From Romanomermis culicivorax (taxonomy: Eukaryota; Nematoda; Enoplea; Mermithida; Mermithidae): DNA of 64,000 bases. This document shows, one piece after another, positions 57,201 through 62,644 of the stretch; positions within the stretch are counted from its first letter, which is position 1; each line of letters opens with the position of its first letter. The notes beneath the pieces are model-generated. The model made no database searches, was not told the DNA's origin, and worked only from the letters and a program-made list of their open reading frames with translations. The stretch lies in the NCBI GenBank assembly GCA_963922205.1, contig CAWUHX010000047.1, forward strand, positions 310,001 to 374,000. The letters run 5' to 3'. The translations under genes were made by a program, and so were the position numbers.

Positions 57201-60200
57201 AGTTTCTATTCGGTAATGTGTCGAATTCAAAACTTGCATACTTTCGAGATGTCACAAGATTTACCACACCGCGTCGTTTGTAGTAGTGCACGTTTGATCT
57301 ACATACTACTTCACAACTGTTCAACTGAAGTTGGAGAACTGCAATAAATTGCTCATGTCTTCACGCTCTTGAACGTATTGTGATGGCTGTGCGTGATTCG
57401 AAGCGGATATATGGGTTTCTTGCAGCCAATGTATGTGTCTCTCGCAGCAAAATTTGCTGTTGTTGACAGCTTGTTTCATCGACCTCTTCATGCATCATAA
57501 GAACTTCCAGTACTTGTTGCTATATAAGCAAAAGACATAAGATTTTCGACTCGGAAGTGACCTTGTTGTTTCATCATTCAACTTGCGAGGGATAGTCGTT
57601 ACAATTTACTTCAGGTGCTCATGAAACGGATCTCATGTCGTCACCAATCTATAGTTTTTCAAGCTTTGCAAGCCGTGATCAGGCTCTATGGTGAATACTA
57701 CACAGTTGGGAAGCCTATATAAAAGCAATATTAATCCTCAACTTGGTAGACTTTTTCGTTGGAGGCACATGTCTTAGATCTTCTCTGGTTGCAGATATCA
57801 GGTGTAGGGAGATGCATATTTATGTAAATTTTGGTGTACATAATGTCCACTGGGTAGGCAACTAGAGTGTAACATTACTCAGATCGCTGGGGGCTGACGA
57901 ACGCACTATAACATGCGTGATTTCATATCCACCGGAAAATAGTCCCTCTTTAGTGTTCATTCTACGGCCTGAAGCGGGCCTGGAGTTTCCGGCCCGGCAC
58001 GGCCCGAAATTCTTTTTAGAAGCCCGAACCCGGCCCGGTCCAAAATCGGGCTTTAACCTTGAGGCCCGGCCCGGCCCGATTAAAAAAAACAAGGCCCGAA
58101 TCCCGACCCAAATGTCCGATTTTAAAATTTTATATATGCAATTTCATTTGGTATTTTACTATTGCTCAACATTGTACTTTTTTAAGCATGATGCAACAAT
58201 CAAGGAATAGTCACATTAAATCGACATTATCATACATGCAATTGTGGTGTTAGGGGGGATTTTAACCCCAGCAGATTTTGATTGACTCCCTCTAGATTTG
58301 ATCCTCAGCAATGATTGAGAAGAAGATGAAGGAAAATGAGCAAGAGAAGAAGAGAAAGTCGTCATAAAAATGGAAATGACGCTGTAGTGTATCAATTTTT
58401 TGAAACAAAGCATACTTTATTCCAGAAATGTGGTCTAAGACAATAATGTCACATATTTGACTTATATAGGTTGAAGAATATGCTGGTTGAATGCTAGAAG
58501 ATCTTTCTAAGACCTTTCTTTTCATTATCAAGAGCGAAAAAAATTTATTTTCCATCCCCCGTCTTGGCTGCCCCCCAATAGAATTTCTATGCTGTACATG
58601 TATGGAATTTCTATGCTGTGCATGTATCTCTTCAAAAAAATTAAATTATCAAATGCCTGAAATGAAAATTTTAAGTAAAACATTAAATTGAACTGTTAAA
58701 AATTGACTAATAAATAAGTTAGGGAAACCATTCAGTAACACAAAACGCTGAAAAGACTTCGTCTAAGGGAACAAGGGGCAAAAAACGGAAGCAAAGAAGA
58801 AAGAACGTAAGTTGAGGGCATAGTTGGTCGGGCCAAGCTTTGGCTACTTTGTCCATGGCTTTTGGTTTAAAAAAAAATTGAAAAATCGAAAATCTCTTGG
58901 TTTTCTTCAGGTACACTGAAAAAATTAGGTGTCACGAAAAAAATTTATTTGATACAGTAATCACAGCGAACATAGCCAAAAACTACCCTGCACGTCGAAA
59001 TTTTTTGGACTTTCTCGGGCTTTTGAAAAATACGTCTGCCCGGCCCGAGAATTTTTTCAGACAGCCCGAACTCGGCCCGAAGCCCGTATTTCGGGCCGGG
59101 TCGGGCTCTTGGGCTTAAATTCAGGCCCTAGTTCATTCCCGCAAGGCACACCAGCTTATAATATGATGCGTAGTGAAGTCATATAAAAGGGAAAATATGA
59201 AATGTCGCTTTCGGCTTAATGATGCTTATAAAACCCTACTCAAAAAGTAAAATGCATGGTCTGTTCAGCAGAGTAGACGCAAGTCCAGCTTTCTGCTAAA
59301 ACGAGTTTAGTTCGCTGATAGATTGCTTTTTTGTTTTTTTTCAGTTTCAGATCATTCCGTTATGCAACACTTTTTTGAATCGTGGTCATGGTCGTTCGAG
59401 GACGACGTGTGAGGGAAAAACCGTGAAAATCCGCTGGACCAGCATCTATAGGGAAATACTTTTTTGGTGCTTTATTTGTTTGATTTTGCATTGAAAAAGA
59501 ATAAATTATGATGTGAACAGTAGCATGAAACTACGATATTAGAATCTTCCTTTTGCTTCTGTGAAACTTTACTTTCGATCAGAATAATACTTGTTTTTCT
59601 CAACCTACGGCTCAATTTCGGAGTTTAAAATTAAATATATATTTTTTCAATAAAAAAAAATTTTCTGATCAACATTGCGATCTCAGGACACGAGATGAAA
59701 TACTTTTTTAACTTGTCTTGTACGAATAATATGTGGAATATCTGTTATTTGAGATACTTCCTCTTTTCGTTTTTCGAACACTTCTCTTTTTGGCGATAAC
59801 TTCAGTTCATTTTTTATGCGTCGTCATTTTTTCAATAATAATTCTCATTATACTAGAAAATGTTTTGAAATTTTGTTTCCTCCATTATTTACAACTCCCA
59901 ATATTGTCCAAAACTGAAAATATTCGGGTTTTCCAGAATTCTCAAGTTTTTTCTCATTTAATTTTGTTTTTTCCGCATTTTGAGTTTTAATTCCTCTAAT
60001 TTTTTTCTTTTGCTTTAATTTTTTACTTTTTCTTTAATTTTTTACTTTTCATCTCTTCAAAAGATTTAGAATTTAGGATGTTTTTGTAACCACGATCAAT
60101 GTATCAGGCACTTTCGTCGATACGGGTTTTGAAACACTTTGCGATCAAACTTTTCAGACGCTCGAATTGACCGCTCTTCATCATTGATCACCGATGACGG

Positions 60201-60696
60201 GGACTACATTTCGGCCTTGTGTCGCACACCCAGCTATGGTGATCATTCAATTGTCATCAAAAATGACCTAATAAAGTCCAATCGATCTTCAACTTGTACG
60301 ATGTTCAGTATGGACGATGTAACTGCAAGTGGCAATAAAACAGCCGGAATGATCATCTACGATGATAACCAGGATCAACGGAAAACGGTTCCATCTATAG
60401 TTTTTAACGATGAGCTTCACCGACCTCGTGGTTCAGCATCCGGTGATCAAGAAAAAATGGAGCAGATTCAAGAAATCAATCACCACCTGGACCATCCTGC
60501 TTCTTCTAGTCGAGATGTTTCGGGGTCGACTTATGCAGTTGATGTCGGCCGTGAATTAGCGGAACATCAACAATCTACTCCAACAGCAGGCCTGACACCA
60601 AAAGGATTGAAATGGATAGGTCAGAAATTGATGTTTTTCAAATATTCAATTATTCAATTGGATCAAAAATACACCAACAGCAGTATCTGTAAATGA
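20975..60696 (+). CDS. gbb-2: GABA-B receptor subunit 2, whole gene (23 coding exons)
   Basis: This is a class C G-protein-coupled receptor for GABA that works as a heterodimer with subunit 1 in the plasma membrane and couples to Gi/o. Exon phases join into 1264 residues: signal peptide 1-30, Venus-flytrap domain about 55-500, seven helices between 521 and 783, coiled coil about 820-900, then a Ser-rich tail. Subunit 2 rather than 1 is indicated by the block Gly-Cys-Phe-Leu-Ala-Trp-Glu-Thr-Arg, by [10 protein letters not shown], by [11 protein letters not shown] after helix 1, and by Lys-Thr-Trp-Arg-Val-His after helix 3. Subunit 2 does not bind GABA but activates the G protein. The tail is longer than in vertebrates (human protein about 940 residues). 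Introns range from 55 bases to 15.8 kb. Splice points were placed by eye. Confidence 0.92.
21268..21510. mobile_element. family C TIR element, copy 3
   Basis: Near-complete copy of about 243 bp with ends tagtctgttttttatgaaat and its inverse, in intron 1 of gbb-2. It carries atttttcgctcgaaaaattg and cttgctttccactttcat in the family order. Confidence 0.8.
23121..23141 (+). repeat. (gaa)n microsatellite
   Basis: Seven uninterrupted gaa units inside gbb-2 intron 1. Confidence 0.9.
24025..24176 (+). CDS. gbb-2: gbb-2 exon 2: flytrap lobe 1
   Basis: Residues 87-137, after an ideal gtattttcag acceptor. It includes the helix with Ala-Leu-Val-Asp-Ile-Arg and the strand [10 protein letters not shown], the equivalents of the Ile-Glu-Gln-Ile-Arg and Leu-Tyr-Asp-Thr blocks in vertebrate subunit 2. 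The loop joining it to exon 1 is about 20 residues longer than in vertebrates. Confidence 0.85.
25652..25888. mobile_element. family B MITE, copy 2
   Basis: Complete copy in gbb-2 intron 2 with inverse ends ctatacttcattcattttaa and tttaaaatgaatggagtata. About 237 bp, no ORF. Confidence 0.82.
26181..26318 (+). CDS. gbb-2: gbb-2 exon 3: flytrap lobe 1
   Basis: Residues 138-183, phase 0 on both sides. It starts at the conserved Cys and contains Leu-Ala-Leu-Phe-Gly-Ala-Val-Cys-Ser, matching the Val-Phe-Gly-Gly-Val-Cys block of subunit 2. The Ser residues that bind GABA in subunit 1 are not conserved here. Only 55 bases separate it from exon 4. Confidence 0.9.
26374..26550 (+). CDS. gbb-2: gbb-2 exon 4: flytrap hinge region
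   Basis: Residues 184-242. It carries Leu-Ser-Tyr-Thr-Glu-Thr-His-Pro, then Phe-Phe-Tyr-Ser-Val-Val-Pro and Phe-Asp-Trp-Arg-Arg-Val-Gly, the standard order of blocks where class C flytraps cross between lobes. Acceptor gtttttctag and donor gtaaac are good. Confidence 0.92.
26601..26850. mobile_element. palindromic MITE of the agctgcagctta family, copy 3
   Basis: Diverged copy in gbb-2 intron 4 with agctgcagctta, ttaactctgtgtgttatacc and gctgcagctgagctgcacc words. The gccggttt ends are partly lost (left tggtttgagactt, right cttaagtctctgatgaa). Confidence 0.7.
27673..27786 (+). CDS. gbb-2: gbb-2 exon 5: flytrap lobe 2
   Basis: Residues 243-280, phase 0. An earlier possible donor at 27733 (gtagga) would drop 18 residues. 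The longer form, ending at the gtgatt donor, restores the expected length between the helix and the following Asp-Val-Arg-Ile strand of subunit 2, so I prefer it. It leaves a 56-base intron. Confidence 0.8.
27843..27908 (+). CDS. gbb-2: gbb-2 exon 6: flytrap lobe 2
   Basis: Residues 281-302. A short 66-base exon with [10 protein letters not shown] and Glu-Ile-Phe-Cys, matching the Asp-Val-Arg-Ile-Ile-Leu-Gly and Lys-Val-Phe-Cys blocks of subunit 2. Confidence 0.92.
28101..28286 (+). CDS. gbb-2: gbb-2 exon 7: flytrap lobe 2
   Basis: Residues 303-364. It carries Val-Trp-Phe-Leu-Ala then Glu-Trp-Trp-Lys-Glu-Asn, an Asn-Cys-Thr sequon, and Arg-Thr-Ile-Ser-His-Lys, which corresponds to the Lys-Thr-Ile-Ser-Gly-Lys block. 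Both neighbours join in phase 0. Confidence 0.9.
29176..29451 (+). CDS. gbb-2: gbb-2 exon 8: flytrap C-terminal half
   Basis: Residues 365-456, the largest flytrap exon. It contains Tyr-Val-Tyr-Asp-Gly-Val-Trp and ends Asn-Val-Thr-Asn-Phe-Glu-Gly-Val-Thr, conserved as Thr-Asn-Phe-Phe-Gly-Val-Thr in vertebrates. Its first half is markedly GC-richer than its surroundings (many gcg, cgc and cgg codons). Confidence 0.92.
29764..30327 (+). CDS. candidate two-exon ORF nested in gbb-2 intron 8
   Basis: Two open segments, 29764-29935 after ccaaagttttag and 30170-30327 after tgaattcacag, join in phase 1 (donor ctag/gtaac) into 109 codons ending in TAG. The first reads as a natural Leu/Ala-rich helical protein; the second has a hydrophobic stretch with Met-Ala-Met-Ile-Leu-Trp. 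It does not resemble any part of a GABA-B receptor, and an alternative frame of the first segment is also open. No start exon was found. I do not recognise it, and chance is a serious alternative. Confidence 0.22.
31175..31400. mobile_element. family C TIR element, copy 4
   Basis: In gbb-2 intron 8, recognised by the internal words gagcgaaaaattttgtagta, gcaaacgattttgactgcag and ttgtgggcatactcaac. The terminal repeats have decayed. Confidence 0.55.
31463..31523 (+). CDS. gbb-2: gbb-2 exon 9: last flytrap strands
   Basis: Residues 457-476, 61 bases, ending in phase 1. It has [10 protein letters not shown] and Ile-Lys-Ile-Ala-Gln-Phe-Gln, aligning with the Gly-Gln-Val-Val-Phe-Arg-Asn-Gly and Ile-Lys-Phe-Thr-Gln-Phe-Gln blocks. 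Confidence 0.92.
31698..31778 (+). CDS. gbb-2: gbb-2 exon 10: end of flytrap
   Basis: Residues 477-503. Val-Lys-Val-Gly-Glu-Phe-Asp-Ala is the counterpart of Val-Lys-Val-Gly-Glu-Tyr-Asn-Ala in vertebrates. An Asn-Lys-Thr sequon follows. The donor gtgtgt is followed by a 61-base intron. Confidence 0.9.
31840..31990 (+). CDS. gbb-2: gbb-2 exon 11: linker and membrane helix 1
   Basis: Residues 504-553. A short linker with Pro-Thr-Asp-Arg leads into helix 1 (about 521-545), very rich in Phe, Val and Thr, and then the basic start of intracellular loop 1. It ends in phase 2. Confidence 0.92.
32056..32188 (+). CDS. gbb-2: gbb-2 exon 12: loop 1, helix 2, extracellular loop 1
   Basis: Residues 554-598. 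[12 protein letters not shown] is almost identical to the vertebrate subunit 2 loop. Helix 2 ends Leu-Leu-Gly-Leu-Asp. Cys-597 is the expected partner in the disulfide bond to extracellular loop 2. Confidence 0.93.
33345..33452 (+). CDS. gbb-2: gbb-2 exon 13: helix 3 and loop 2
   Basis: Residues 599-634. Helix 3 with [12 protein letters not shown] is followed by [10 protein letters not shown], the basic second intracellular loop that contacts the G protein in subunit 2. Confidence 0.93.
33688..33810 (+). CDS. gbb-2: gbb-2 exon 14: helix 4
   Basis: Residues 635-675. Asp-Tyr-Gln-Leu-Phe-Val-Ile-Ile-Gly leads into helix 4, then Trp-Leu-Phe-Val-Asp-Asp. The exon ends at a gtaaaa donor that begins a 63-base stretch which stays open in frame; by length against vertebrate subunit 2 that stretch is an intron. 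Confidence 0.85.
33874..33981 (+). CDS. gbb-2: gbb-2 exon 15: extracellular loop 2 and start of helix 5
   Basis: Residues 676-711, after a gattt-like pyrimidine stretch and ttccag. Cys-691 is the loop 2 cysteine. Helix 5 begins with Leu-Met-Val-Phe-Lys-Gly-Leu, matching the Tyr-Lys-Gly-Leu block of the family. Confidence 0.88.
34487..34711 (+). CDS. gbb-2: gbb-2 exon 16: helices 5 end to 7
   Basis: Residues 712-786. The most conserved exon: Gly-Cys-Phe-Leu-Ala-Trp-Glu-Thr-Arg, then [10 protein letters not shown], helix 6 and helix 7 ending Val-Phe-Ile-Pro-Lys. It alone is enough to name the family. Confidence 0.96.
34768..34950 (+). CDS. gbb-2: gbb-2 exon 17: start of cytoplasmic tail and coiled coil
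   Basis: Residues 787-847, after a 56-base intron. A strongly basic juxtamembrane part (Arg-Arg-Phe-Arg-Arg) is followed by [10 protein letters not shown], a heptad-like start of the coiled coil that pairs with subunit 1. Confidence 0.9.
35095..35365. mobile_element. family C TIR element, copy 5
   Basis: In gbb-2 intron 17. The ctttttt/aaagaaagact ends are inverse and the core words gatatttcgctcgaaaact and gttaagtatgctcacaactt are in family order. Confidence 0.65.
35844..35901 (+). CDS. gbb-2: gbb-2 exon 18: coiled coil
   Basis: Residues 848-866. This 58-base exon continues the Leu/Arg heptad pattern and joins exons 17 and 19 in the right phases. It is short, so the assignment rests on phase and on the acceptor and donor signals. 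Confidence 0.75.
35959..36160 (+). CDS. gbb-2: gbb-2 exon 19: tail
   Basis: Residues 867-933. It begins with charged helical sequence (Lys-Glu-Gln-Glu-Ser-Lys) and then becomes a mixed linker. The intron before it is 57 bases. It ends in phase 2. Confidence 0.85.
36337..36449 (+). CDS. gbb-2: gbb-2 exon 20: Ser/Asn-rich tail
   Basis: Residues 934-971, after acceptor ccttctag. Composition is Ser-, Asn- and Pro-rich, as in a disordered tail. It ends in phase 1 directly before the 15.8-kb intron, and fits exon 21 across it. Confidence 0.8.
36688..36924. mobile_element. MITE with cgtacggc-repeat arms
   Basis: Ends aagggccaactatacttcgc and the inverse bound about 235 bp; the arms then carry cgtacggc, gtgccgtacggcac and gaagtatagcag words. 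It sits about 240 bp inside the giant intron of gbb-2. Its build copies that of 16081-16308, and gaagtatagcagggccttt recurs at 42302-42320. Confidence 0.85.
37405..37575. repeat. GC-rich foldback fragment (gcgggaa / ttcccgc words)
   Basis: Repeated gcgggaa and cccgc words surround a ccgcccgcatcccgccccgg core, ending gggatcccgtgcacacccc. The end word resembles the termini of small dispersed hAT-like elements known from many animals. It contrasts sharply with the AT-rich flanks. Confidence 0.55.
40437..41932. mobile_element. 1.5-kb element inserted into the right arm of the 5-kb element
   Basis: Its boundaries are set by the broken homology between the two arms of the host element: agctatcgtattcttttaag in the left arm is interrupted here in the right. 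Inverse repeats inside it (about 40500-40576 and 41857-41932) share cccagtcgactgtagt and aatttttatc. The interior carries a telomere-like run at 41062 and a tRNA-like stretch near 41195. The left 65 bases lie outside the inverse repeat. Confidence 0.6.
41062..41077 (+). repeat. short interstitial telomere-like run (TTAGGC), second site
   Basis: The same sixteen bases as at 12342-12357, here inside the inserted 1.5-kb element and followed by a GC-rich gcgcccgggggcgc palindrome. Confidence 0.5.
42055..42325. mobile_element. degraded MITE with ccggcaccgg palindromes
   Basis: A perfect palindrome with gacaaccgg and ccggttgtc arms at 42060-42083 is followed by gccggcaccggatgaagtat and, in inverse, atttcatccggcgccggc. 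The right end gaagtatagcagggccttt is shared with the MITE at 36688. The left end is unclear. Confidence 0.5.
43245..43875 (-). repeat. 98-bp satellite array in left arm of the 8.3-kb element
   Basis: About six monomers in reverse orientation with tcactttacac, gggtgtaaacaagcg and ttttcgac boxes, matching the array at 6185-7258. They are more diverged from each other than those at 6185, with no higher-order unit. Confidence 0.8.
44580..45060. repeat. direct duplication of about 250 bp at inner edge of left arm
   Basis: The stretch with gttttgcgaccctaat, ggcggaaatcacttaaactc and catctcagtcatggtcctga at 44580-44710 recurs at 44890-45020 in the same orientation. Only one, inverse, copy exists in the right arm at about 49010-49150, so the left arm gained an extra copy. 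Confidence 0.7.
45348..46296 (-). pseudogene. LTV1: LTV1 ribosome-biogenesis gene copy, decayed, two exons
   Basis: LTV1 assists export and maturation of the 40S ribosomal subunit. On the minus strand, segment 46296-45995 carries [13 protein letters not shown] near an Arg-Ile, matching the Tyr-Gly-Val-Phe-Phe-Asp-Asp-Asp-Tyr-Asp-Tyr-Leu block of the family. Segment 45836-45348 carries [15 protein letters not shown] and Thr-Lys-Ser-Arg-Phe-Thr-Asn-Tyr with Ser-Ser-Val-Met-Arg-Arg, both LTV1 signatures in the right order. A 158-base intron with gtgaat donor lies between. There are two in-frame stops in the first segment and three in the second, and the N- and C-terminal parts are absent, so it is a pseudogene. 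An intron is retained, so it came from DNA, not from mRNA. Exact splice points are uncertain. Confidence 0.82.
46297..48960. other. interior of the 8.3-kb element, unrecognised
   Basis: A 139-codon minus ORF (46567-46986) spans a gggaggggga / ccccacccc-rich part and is probably not real as a whole; its last 55 residues look more protein-like. C-rich words caacttggtcaaccc (46812) and caacttggccaacc (47762) hint at another small repeat. A 92-codon plus ORF at 48450-48728 follows tttttttcag and could contain a captured exon of unknown kind. None is recognised. Confidence 0.35.
49810..50840 (+). repeat. 98-bp satellite array in right arm of the 8.3-kb element
   Basis: About ten monomers in forward orientation, with gtgtaaagtg, attgaattccc and gtcgaaaacccct boxes, mirror the array in the left arm, but with about four more monomers. 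The two arms therefore differ in copy number. Confidence 0.82.
51820..52050. repeat. degenerate gtgagttaatgatttatg-type repeat
   Basis: Words such as gtgagct, tgagttaatgattta, gtgagttaattcgag and gtgagttgatggttt recur every 20-35 bases directly upstream of exon 21. The array is old and irregular. Confidence 0.4.
52212..52453 (+). CDS. gbb-2: gbb-2 exon 21: Ser/Arg-rich tail
   Basis: Residues 972-1052, after ttttttag. It includes an acidic start (Glu-Gly-Asp-Glu-Glu), a run of Ser with Arg, and a basic Lys-Lys-Arg-Ser-His-Ser, a possible kinase site region. Base composition is GC-richer than its surroundings. It joins exon 20 in phase 1 across the giant intron and ends in phase 0. Confidence 0.82.
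54653..55084. mobile_element. insertion with G-tract ends inside the composite repeat
   Basis: The ends acatgtaacgggg and ccccaattacatgt are imperfect inverses, and the satellite linker (atgtaaacc...) is interrupted between them. Inside are ggtcgggggggacgggcg and tggggggacggtcgccc, inverse-like G/C tracts. It has no convincing ORF, and the two overlapping ORFs there are products of low complexity. Confidence 0.5.
55085..55625 (+). repeat. 98-bp satellite array, composite copy 2
   Basis: Five to six diverged monomers with gtgtaaagtgatacgac, attgaattccccatgg and cctttgtttacac boxes. It stands directly before the 500-bp module, as in copy 1. Confidence 0.8.
55620..56141. repeat. 500-bp module, copy 2
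   Basis: Full-length match to 7258-7774 in direct orientation, with small indels. Beyond catatgatgaatggag the two regions are unrelated. Confidence 0.8.
56142..56721. other. end of gbb-2 intron 21
   Basis: AT-rich sequence with a weak 25-30 bp pattern around gctgcgcttttaaaa and gctgagcttttgaac at 56518-56610. No gene. Confidence 0.4.
56722..56821 (+). CDS. gbb-2: gbb-2 exon 22: tail
   Basis: Residues 1053-1085, after ttacttttttag-like acceptor tactttttag. Ser-Ser-Ala-Glu-Ser-Ser-Glu-Leu is followed by a basic Asn-Glu-Arg-Leu-Ala-Lys-Ser-Arg. It ends in phase 1 at a gtaagt donor and can be joined to either the short last exon at 59345 or the long one at 60158. Confidence 0.78.
57960..59131. 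mobile_element. GGCCCG-rich element with nested element F
   Basis: Blocks of cggcccgaaattcttttt, gcccgaacccggcccgg and their variants bound the segment: 57970-58100 on the left and 58995-59130 on the right, partly direct and partly inverse. Element F (58231-58627) lies inside. A family of such ggcccg-repeat elements seems to have left fragments at 15505 and 16978 as well. Confidence 0.6.
58231..58627. mobile_element. non-autonomous element F, copy 2
   Basis: Matches 8622-9026 in direct orientation, from catacatgca to ctgtgcatgtat. The last 20 bases (atttctatgctgtncatgta) are tandemly duplicated here but single in copy 1. Confidence 0.7.
59345..59412 (+). CDS. gbb-2: gbb-2 alternative last exon, short tail
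   Basis: A strong acceptor, gttttttttcag (59344), and a second tttcag six bases on both enter in the same frame, and both fit the phase-1 end of exon 22. The frame gives about 22 residues, Phe-, Trp- and Ser-rich with an acidic end, stopping at TGA 59410-59412. The last residues, Glu-Asp-Asp-Val, suit an acidic-type PDZ-binding end. AATAAA follows at 59500. The isoform would have about 1107 residues. RNA evidence is lacking. Confidence 0.45.
59500..59505 (+). terminator. poly(A) signal AATAAA for the short gbb-2 form
   Basis: A canonical AATAAA stands 88 bases after the stop of the short last exon, a normal distance for a 3' end. In an AT-rich sequence such words are also frequent by chance. 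Confidence 0.4.
60158..60696 (+). CDS. gbb-2: gbb-2 exon 23: long last exon
   Basis: Residues 1086-1264, after aacttttcag, phase 1. The first part is a Ser- and Asp-rich stretch ([12 protein letters not shown]), then a disordered tail with His and Gln. The last 35 residues, from Gly-Leu-Thr-Pro-Lys on, are more hydrophobic and could be read-through of an intron starting at about 60620; the true end may thus be earlier or later. A weak taataaac lies near 60806. Confidence 0.75.
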
Positions 60697-60969
60697 CGTA
60701 TTTTCAAACATGGTTACGAATCAAGTTTGGCGATGCGTGACGAAGCTATGGTGTACTTTTTCCAAATAATGAGCCTCTGAGAGAAAAACACGCTCACGCA
60801 AATAATAAACAATCTGTGTACACGGCCGCCTATTCTGTCAGATTGATTTTAGAAGTTGAGTCGAGACTAACGTTAAATAAGAAAATGCTTTTTAATTTTT
60901 GGCATTCAAAGGCTCGTTCGAAAATGAATGAACTAAGTTGAGACAGCGACTTCGGAAAAATGAATGTAA

Positions 60970-61211
60970 CCATGCTTCATTCATTTCGAAATGATCAATG
61001 CAGCGAGCGAAGCTTCGACAACGGCAGCCTTACTAGATATCAAGAAATCAGTTTCGATAATCTTGAAATCATTGGAAAGCGTGATCATCAAAGACCCTCT
61101 ATCATGAAGGAAAAGTTTATCGATTAGAGTCAACAAGTCTTTAATAATTTTGAATAAAAGTTTTGGCTGTGACCTCGAAGCATCAATCATTTAGAATTGA
61201 ATGGAGTATAG
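60970..61211. mobile_element. family B MITE, copy 3
   Basis: Ends cttcattcatttcgaaatga and tttagaattgaatggagtat are inverse. Length is about 240 bp. The body matches 25652-25888 (tgaaggaaaa, gagtcaac, gaataaaagtttt, gctgtgacctc). Confidence 0.8.
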
Positions 61212-61239
61212 TGGACATCATAGCAACTGTCTGATACAC

Positions 61240-62475
61240 GGGATACGGACAATTCGTCCCCAATAATTGGCCCCCAGCAATTCGTCACCCACAATTCGCC
61301 CCCAATGCAGTTCACCCCCGGACGATTCGCTCCTGAGCAATTCGCCCCCAGTAATTGGCCCCCAATTCACTGTTTTTTAATTTTAAAAATTCAGATTTAA
61401 AAATAATTCCACTAGGTTGTTAACAGTTATGTAATAGCATACATCCATACACAATACCTAGAGATTTTTGCCAGCCGAAATAGCATGTTTATTTATGAAT
61501 TCTGCATGCAGAGTGCAAGTATTATGTACAAGAAGAAAAAGATTTACAGCAATGTTCCAAATAAAGGTCCACAAATAATTTTTTAGAATTTTCTTTGAAT
61601 GTAAGATTTTTTTACTGATGTGGTTAGCACTAAGTCAGTATAAGCATTTTTTACTCGTACAGTCAGCAATACAGCGTTTGAGCAGTAGTTCCCTATAATT
61701 AAAGTGGCCGGTTGCTTTTCCACTTGAAACAAAATGTGTGGCCGAGTTTAAAATGAAAGCTCACAGCTAAAGTTAATCTAACTGAAAATAATCACTTCCG
61801 AGCAAAAATTTGTGAAAAATCTCAACACTGGCAATTTACAAATTCATATTTTTTCAAGTTTGTAATGATGGTGTCCTAATCCCCAGAAACCATGCCGAAT
61901 TTTAGTCTGATGGCGTGAATACCTGGGAGATAATTTGTAACACGAATATCATATGCAGGATTGCGAGTCATTTATGTTCTTCGATCTGCATTTGTTTTTT
62001 ATGTTTTTTGTTCCTTTTTTTTCGTTTAATTTTTTTCTTGTATTCCTCTTTTTTGTCTTTCATCTTTCTTGTTTAGTTTCTCCTTCTATATTTTTTGATT
62101 ACTTTTTATTCATCCTTCTTTTCTGATTTTTTCCCTTATATTTTTCATATTTTTCTTCTGTTTTTTCTATTTTTATTCTTTTTTGTTTTCGGTACACCGA
62201 AAAGTTGTCACGAAAAAGATAGTGAAGAACAGGATAGAGTCGCACGTGGAATAATTGTAATACTTTGTCGTAATCTTCATTGCTCTCCATAAATCCCGAT
62301 AAAAAGTTACAAAAAATGAAGCTGGAAAAAGAAAATCTGGAGATATATTACATAACATTATGGAGTTGCTTTTAAATCTAAAACCAGGTAAGTATAGTAC
62401 CAGGGGCGAATTACTGGGGGCGAATTGCTCAGGGGCGAATTGCGCTGGGGGCGAATTGTCCTAGAACCCAGATAC
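61240..62475. mobile_element. foldback element with tandem aattcgcccc arms, copy 2
   Basis: The left arm (61240-61370) is a run of about nine units like aattcgtcccc, aattggcccc and aattcgcccc; the right arm (62398-62470) is the inverse, with ggggcgaatt units. The first 25 bases (cgggatacggacaattcgtc...) match the left end of copy 1 at 3535. The interior is T-rich with no recognisable protein and is not similar to copy 1, so only the arms define the family. Confidence 0.65.
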
Positions 62476-62644
62476 ACATTGGAGTCAATTCAAAATAATC
62501 AGAATTCATTCGAAAACAGTCAACAGTAAACCGCGTTTCACTGCTCAAGGAATGCCAATATGAGATTATGTCTTCGGTTTTTTCCATTATCACTCTTTGT
62601 TTTTAACAGGATAGAAAAATTGTTCAGCGTAATCCGAGAAACTG

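Noticed and set aside
62095-62292. Hydrophobic ORF in the second foldback element
   Set aside because: The first half is translated poly-pyrimidine; no family likeness.
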